Assembly: GCA_030530185.1 (NCBI GenBank)
Contig: JAUMVL010000054.1
Span: 1 to 10,228 of the forward strand
DNA length: 10,228 nucleotides
Reading direction: 5' to 3'
DNA from: Clostridia bacterium
Lineage (GTDB): Bacteria > Bacillota > Clostridia > Christensenellales > CAG-138
Shown: positions 6,923-10,228 of the stretch, in pieces
Layout: each line of letters starts with the position of its first letter
Position numbering within the stretch: position 1 is the first letter of the stretch
Made by a program: the position numbers and the translations under genes
The notes under the pieces: model-generated
Seen by the model: only the letters and a program-made list of their open reading frames with translations
The model's database searches: none
What the model was told of the DNA's origin: nothing

Positions 6923-8305
6923 ATGATGACACCGAAACAAATCGTCGATGCACTCGACCGTTATATCATCGGACAGGACGAGGCCAAGCGGGCCGTGGCA
7001 ATTGCGCTGCGGAACCGGTATCGCCGTTCGTGTCTTTCGGAGGAGCTGCGCGAGGAGATCACCCCGAAGAACATCATCATGCTCGGACCGACGGGCGTCG
7101 GCAAAACCGAGATTGCGCGGCGGCTTGCCAAGCTGGTTGACGCGCCGTTTATCAAGGTCGAGGCGACCAAGTTCACCGAGGTGGGCTATGTCGGCAAGGA
7201 TGTCGAAAGCATGATCCGCGACCTCGTCGAGGAGTCGATCCGCCTGACCAAGAACCTGCGCATGAACGAGGTCAAGCCGGCTGCCGAAGCGGCGACCGAG
7301 GCGCGCATTGTGGAGCTTTTGCTTCCGCAGGCGAAAAAGCAGCGTCAGCCCGTAAACCCGCTGCAATACCTCTTGGGTGCGGGCGCAGTGCAGCAGCCGT
7401 CCGAGGAGCCGAAGATGACGGAAGAGGAGCAGGAAAAGCACCGGAGCTTGCGCGAACAGACGCTGACCAACCTGCGTGCGGGGCGGCTCGAAAATGAAAT
7501 CATCGAGATTGAAGTCGAGGAGAGCGCATCCGGCCCGATCCTTGCGATGGGCGTGGACATGGATCTCGGTTCCGTGCTCGGCGATATGCTGCCCAAAAAG
7601 CGCAAGCTCAAAAAAATGCCCGTCTGCCAGGCGCGGCCGATCCTTTTGCAGCAGGAGAGCGAAAAACGCATCGATATGGATGACGTCAACCGCGTCGCGC
7701 TGATGAACGCAGAGCAGAACGGTATCATCTTCCTCGACGAGATCGACAAGATCGCGGGTGCGGCGAATCGCGGAGGGGCGGACGTTTCGCGTGAAGGCGT
7801 CCAGCGCGACATCCTGCCGATCGTGGAGGGAACGACGATTTCGACCAAGTACGGCCCGATCAAGACGGATTTCATCTTGTTCATCGGCGCGGGCGCGTTC
7901 CATGTGGCAAAGGTCAGCGATCTGATTCCTGAATTGCAGGGCCGCTTCCCGATTCGCGTGACGCTGAAGGACCTGACGGAGGAGGACTTCTACAACATCC
8001 TGACCCAGCCCGATAACGCGGTCACCAAGCAGTACGCCGCGCTGCTGCGTCCGGACAATGTGAATCTGTCGTTTACGGAGGATGCGCTCCGGGAGATCGC
8101 CAAGTTTGCCTATCGCGCAAACGAGCAGAATGAGAATATCGGTGCCCGCCGACTGCATACAGTAATGGAGAACCTGTTGAATGACATCTCGTTCAACGCG
8201 AACGGACAGCACCCCATGATCGACGTCGTGATCGACGGCGACTACGTGGATGCGCATCTGTCCGCCGAGTGGGGCGAGGACAACATTCATAAGTACATTC
8301 TGTAA
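6923..8305 (+). CDS. hslU: ATP-dependent protease ATPase subunit HslU (ClpY/CodX)
   Basis: Encodes 460 residues, slightly longer than the E. coli protein. HslU is a hexameric AAA+ unfoldase that recognises substrates, threads them through its pore and activates HslV. It opens with MMTPKQIVDALDRYIIGQDEAK. Walker A is GPTGVGKT at 55-62, the pore loop GYVG at 88-91, the substrate-gathering I domain spans roughly 110-240 and is charged (including a LLPQAKKQRQ segment), and Walker B is IIFLDEIDKIA with D272/E273. LQGRFPIRVTL and GARRLHTVMENLL are the expected second-region motifs. The C-terminus ends in KYIL, comparable to the hydrophobic tail that docks into HslV pockets. As with hslV, two ATGs are adjacent (6923, 6926). 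The stop codon is inside the left arm of a hairpin at 8304-8322. In B. subtilis codY follows this gene; here it does not. Confidence 0.97.
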   Translation: MMTPKQIVDALDRYIIGQDEAKRAVAIALRNRYRRSCLSEELREEITPKNIIMLGPTGVGKTEIARRLAKLVDAPFIKVEATKFTEVGYVGKDVESMIRDLVEESIRLTKNLRMNEVKPAAEAATEARIVELLLPQAKKQRQPVNPLQYLLGAGAVQQPSEEPKMTEEEQEKHRSLREQTLTNLRAGRLENEIIEIEVEESASGPILAMGVDMDLGSVLGDMLPKKRKLKKMPVCQARPILLQQESEKRIDMDDVNRVALMNAEQNGIIFLDEIDKIAGAANRGGADVSREGVQRDILPIVEGTTISTKYGPIKTDFILFIGAGAFHVAKVSDLIPELQGRFPIRVTLKDLTEEDFYNILTQPDNAVTKQYAALLRPDNVNLSFTEDALREIAKFAYRANEQNENIGARRLHTVMENLLNDISFNANGQHPMIDVVIDGDYVDAHLSAEWGEDNIHKYIL

Positions 8306-8337
8306 GCGGGAAGGGCCCGCTTGGAAAGGAGCGGGTC
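8304..8337 (+). promoter_or_regulatory. Alternative hairpins around the ribosome binding site of the next gene
   Basis: Stem 1 is AAGCGGG (8304-8310) with CCCGCTT (8316-8322), seven perfect pairs and a five-base loop. Stem 2 is GGCCCGC (8314-8320) with GCGGGTC (8331-8337), seven pairs including one G-T wobble; its ten-base loop (8321-8330) holds most of the Shine-Dalgarno AAAGGAG (8325-8331). Both use the same CCCGC, so only one can form at a time. No T-run follows either, so neither looks like a rho-independent terminator. The pairing is seen in the sequence; a regulatory role is inference, and it may only be a stop-codon-proximal stabilising or attenuating hairpin. Confidence 0.45.
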
Positions 8338-8700
8338 ATGCGCCGCATCGTGCAAGGCGTAATTACCGTTTTGATTCTGCTGTCTCTGCGGCTGGGAACA
8401 CCGGGAGCCCCCGTTTTTACCAACCTTGCTGCGGAGCCGAAAATCCGCTACATGGCACCGGAGCCCGACGATGAGCCGGCAGAATCACCGGTCGTCATCT
8501 TTGAAACCGAGAATTTGATCGCGGACGAGCCGCCCGAGGCTCTTGTGGAGTATGCGCGTGACATCTTCCTGCGGGGAAATTCCGATCTGCCCGAAAACGT
8601 GCTGTTCTTTCATGCAAAGCGGCTGGGGCGAAACTGGGGCGGACGCAGAGTGTACGCGAGCATCGGCGGCAACCTGTTCTTTTACGGAAGAACCGAATAG
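8338..8700 (+). CDS. Small exported or anchored protein with SleB-like C-terminal tail
   Basis: Encodes 120 residues. ATG 8338 lies six bases after a good ribosome binding site, AAAGGAG (8325-8331). The N-terminus is basic (MRR) followed by a hydrophobic stretch (about 4-19), so a signal peptide or signal anchor; an AxA-type cleavage site is not obvious. Residues 40-67 are acidic and proline-rich, like a linker. From about 68 on the sequence reads as an ALVEYARDIFLRG helix, then LPENVLFFHAK, a Trp/Gly segment, and VYASIGGNLFFYG. This order (helix, 'vlFF', aromatic spacer, 'IGxxxFf') resembles the C-terminal subdomain of SleB/CwlJ-type cell-wall hydrolases and related small clostridial proteins. 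The N-terminal half of that hydrolase domain, with its catalytic glutamate, is missing, so enzymatic activity is doubtful. It could be a truncated hydrolase, a wall-binding accessory, or an unrelated small exported protein. It occupies the place of codY in other Firmicutes. Confidence 0.8.
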   Translation: MRRIVQGVITVLILLSLRLGTPGAPVFTNLAAEPKIRYMAPEPDDEPAESPVVIFETENLIADEPPEALVEYARDIFLRGNSDLPENVLFFHAKRLGRNWGGRRVYASIGGNLFFYGRTE

Positions 8701-8731
8701 CGTCAAAGGACGGATCATCCGCCTTTTGACG
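8701..8731 (+). promoter_or_regulatory. Long imperfect hairpin in the RNase J leader
   Basis: The arm 8701-8713 (CGTCAAAGGACGG) pairs with 8719-8731 (CCGCCTTTTGACG), 13 positions with one G-T wobble (8708/8724) and one A-C mismatch (8710/8722), closing a five-base loop ATCAT. It begins on the base after the stop codon of the small gene and ends 37 bases before the RNase J start. The bases that follow are A-rich, not T-rich, in either direction, so it does not look like a rho-independent terminator. A processing site, an mRNA stabiliser for the upstream message or a leader element for RNase J are possible; the function is inferred only. Confidence 0.5.
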
Positions 8732-8768
8732 GAACCAGAATACAGAAAGAAAAGATTTTGAACGAACT

Positions 8769-10228
8769 ATGCAACATAAACTGAAAATCATTCCGCTCGG
8801 CGGGGTCGGCGAGATCGGAAAGAACATGACCGTGCTTGAATACGAGGACAACATCGTGATCGTGGACTGCGGTATGAGCTTTCCGGACGACGAGATGCCG
8901 GGCATTGATGTGGTCATCCCCGATATGACCTACCTGGAAACGAATCGGGACAAGATCCGCGGCCTGCTGATTACGCATGGTCATGAGGATCACATCGGCG
9001 CGGTGCCGTATGCCATGCAGAAGTTCCGTTGTCCGATTTATGGGACAAAATTTACAAACGCGCTGATCCGGCACAAGCTCGAAGAACACCGGATCGAGGA
9101 TGTGGAGCTCAACGACATCAAGCTCGGCGATACGGTACAGCTCGGGCGGTTCAAGGTCGAGTTCATCAAGACAAGCCATTCGATCGCGGGCGCGGTCGCG
9201 CTGGCGATCTCGACGCCGATCGGCACGGTCATTCATACGGGTGATTTCAAGATCGATCTGACGCCGATGGACGGCGAGCCGATCAACATCAACCGCTTTG
9301 CGCATTATGGTACGAAGGGCGTTTTGGCGCTGCTGTCCGACAGCACGAACGTTGAGCGCGCGGGCTATACGCAGTCCGAACGGGAGATTGGAAAAACATT
9401 TGAATCTGTTTTTTCCCTGGCGAAGGGCAGAGTGATTGTCGCAACGTTTGCCTCGAACGTATACCGGATGCAGCAGGTTGCCGATGTGGCCATTGAGCAT
9501 GGGCGGGTGGTCTGCTTCCAGGGACGCAGCATGGAACAGATTGTCAAGATTGCGCAGGATCTCGGCTACATGCACATCCCCGAGGACAAGCTTGTACGCG
9601 TCGAACAGCTGAAGGGCTTTCGGGATGACGAGATCTGCGTCATGACGACCGGCAGCCAGGGCGAGCCGATGAGCGGCCTGTTCCGCATGGCAAACGCGAC
9701 GCACAAGCTGAACATCGGTCAGGGCGATACGGTCATCATTTCCGCTTCCGCGATTCCGGGCAACGAGCTCGGCGTCGCACGCGTGATCAATCAGCTTTAC
9801 GAAAAGGGCGTCCATGTCGTGTACGATCAGATGGCGGATGTGCATGTTTCGGGGCACGCCTGCCGCGAAGAGCTCAAAATGATGCTTGCGATCACGAAAC
9901 CGAAGTATTTCATTCCGGTGCACGGCGAGGCACGGCATCTTCGGATGCATGCGGAGCTTGGCGAGCTGATGGGCGTGCAAAGGGAAAACATCTTTGTGCC
10001 GCAGCTTGGCAGCGTGATCGAGTTGTCCTCCCGCAAGGGACAGGCAAGCGGCACCGTCCCGTCGGGCAGCGTCATGGTGGACGGGCTTGCGGGCATCGAG
10101 GATGCGGTTCTGCACGATCGAAAGCTGTTAAGCGAGGATGGCTTGGTGCTTGCCATTATTACGATGGACGGAGAGACCGGACGGCTTTGCGCACCGGTCG
10201 AGATCATTTCGCGGGGCTTTGTCTATAT
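8769..10228 (+). CDS. rnj: Ribonuclease J (metallo-beta-lactamase/beta-CASP), 3' end cut by window
   Basis: The frame is open from ATG 8769 to the window edge, giving 486 residues; B. subtilis RNase J1 is about 555, so roughly 70 C-terminal residues are missing. RNase J is an endo- and 5'-to-3' exoribonuclease central to mRNA decay and rRNA maturation in Firmicutes. The N-terminus MQHKLKIIPLGGVGEIGKN is typical. Metal-binding motifs are intact: HGHEDH at 70-75, H137 in TSHSIAGA, D159 in HTGDFK. The beta-CASP part includes LLSDSTN, VATFASN, TTGSQGEP and SASAIPGNE, then H363 in HVSGH and H385 in PVHGE, 22 residues apart as are His368 and His390 of B. subtilis J1. The visible end, PSGSV...ISRGFVY, is the start of the C-terminal domain. 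J1 and J2 types cannot be told apart with confidence. The upstream site is weak (AGAAAGAAAAG, about 14 bases away), and a hairpin lies in the leader. Confidence 0.95.
   Translation, partial: MQHKLKIIPLGGVGEIGKNMTVLEYEDNIVIVDCGMSFPDDEMPGIDVVIPDMTYLETNRDKIRGLLITHGHEDHIGAVPYAMQKFRCPIYGTKFTNALIRHKLEEHRIEDVELNDIKLGDTVQLGRFKVEFIKTSHSIAGAVALAISTPIGTVIHTGDFKIDLTPMDGEPININRFAHYGTKGVLALLSDSTNVERAGYTQSEREIGKTFESVFSLAKGRVIVATFASNVYRMQQVADVAIEHGRVVCFQGRSMEQIVKIAQDLGYMHIPEDKLVRVEQLKGFRDDEICVMTTGSQGEPMSGLFRMANATHKLNIGQGDTVIISASAIPGNELGVARVINQLYEKGVHVVYDQMADVHVSGHACREELKMMLAITKPKYFIPVHGEARHLRMHAELGELMGVQRENIFVPQLGSVIELSSRKGQASGTVPSGSVMVDGLAGIEDAVLHDRKLLSEDGLVLAIITMDGETGRLCAPVEIISRGFVY

Noticed and set aside
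6884..8290. Long open frame on the minus strand across hslU (and similar ones at 603-1733, 1801-2907, 4124-5050, 5478-6308 and 8715-10115)
   Set aside because: They lie exactly opposite well-identified genes, their proteins are rich in Arg, His and Leu without recognisable domains, and GC-rich third positions create such antisense frames routinely.
8304..8322. Rho-independent terminator after hslU
   Set aside because: The stem is GC-rich, but it is followed by TTGGAAAGG instead of a T-run, and the next gene begins 16 bases later.
8726..8760. Possible promoter with TTGACG as -35 ahead of RNase J
   Set aside because: The hexamer is in the right arm of the hairpin and no TATAAT-like element follows at normal spacing; only A-rich sequence is present.
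1..10228. Defence system, prophage, CRISPR, transposon or biosynthetic cluster
   Set aside because: All large frames match core housekeeping families; no repeat arrays, inverted-repeat ends, integrases or nuclease/ATPase pairs outside known families were seen.

Overview
The window is a gene-dense, single-strand housekeeping cluster: every gene I can support runs on the + strand, with spacers of at most about 70 bases and several overlaps. The coding sequence is GC-rich by eye (third positions mostly G/C; not computed). The set of genes is typical of Firmicutes: yifB/comM, dprA, topA, trmFO, hslV, hslU and an RNase J. The first six resemble the dprA-topA-trmFO-codV-codW-codX-codY region of Bacillus subtilis. 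TrmFO (the folate-dependent tRNA m5U54 enzyme) and RNase J, the three zinc ribbons on TopA, and a small protein resembling the C-terminal end of SleB-type spore/cell-wall hydrolases point to a GC-rich member of the Clostridia. That assignment is inference; no rRNA or other marker is present.

Layout. 1-216: C-terminal end of a membrane protein, probably GtrA-like. 243-1766: YifB/ComM AAA+ ATPase. 1783-2934: DprA. 2993-5080: DNA topoisomerase I. 5070-6368: TrmFO, overlapping the topA end by 11 bases. 6382-6918: HslV protease. 6923-8305: HslU unfoldase. 8338-8700: small exported or membrane-anchored protein with a SleB-like C-terminal tail. 8769 to window end: RNase J, cut off by the window edge roughly 70 codons short by comparison with B. 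subtilis RNase J1.

How the genes fit together. ComM and DprA both handle single-stranded DNA during natural transformation (DprA loads RecA; ComM drives branch migration). TopA relaxes negative supercoils. TrmFO modifies tRNA. HslV and HslU form one ATP-dependent protease. RNase J governs mRNA and rRNA processing. The tight spacing suggests one or two long transcripts. No convincing sigma-70 promoter and no rho-independent terminator with a T-run was found in the window.

Notable points. The xerC/codV gene usually found between trmFO and hslV, and the codY usually found after hslU, are both absent. Two clear hairpins sit in the hslU-to-RNase J part: one pair of mutually exclusive stems around the ribosome binding site of the small gene, and one long imperfect stem starting right after its stop codon, in the leader of the RNase J gene. 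I found no CRISPR array, insertion sequence, tRNA/rRNA gene, phage module or recognisable defence system. No spacer reaches 300 bases. I do not see strong evidence for a previously undescribed system here; the least ordinary item is the small SleB-tail protein and the RNA structures around it.
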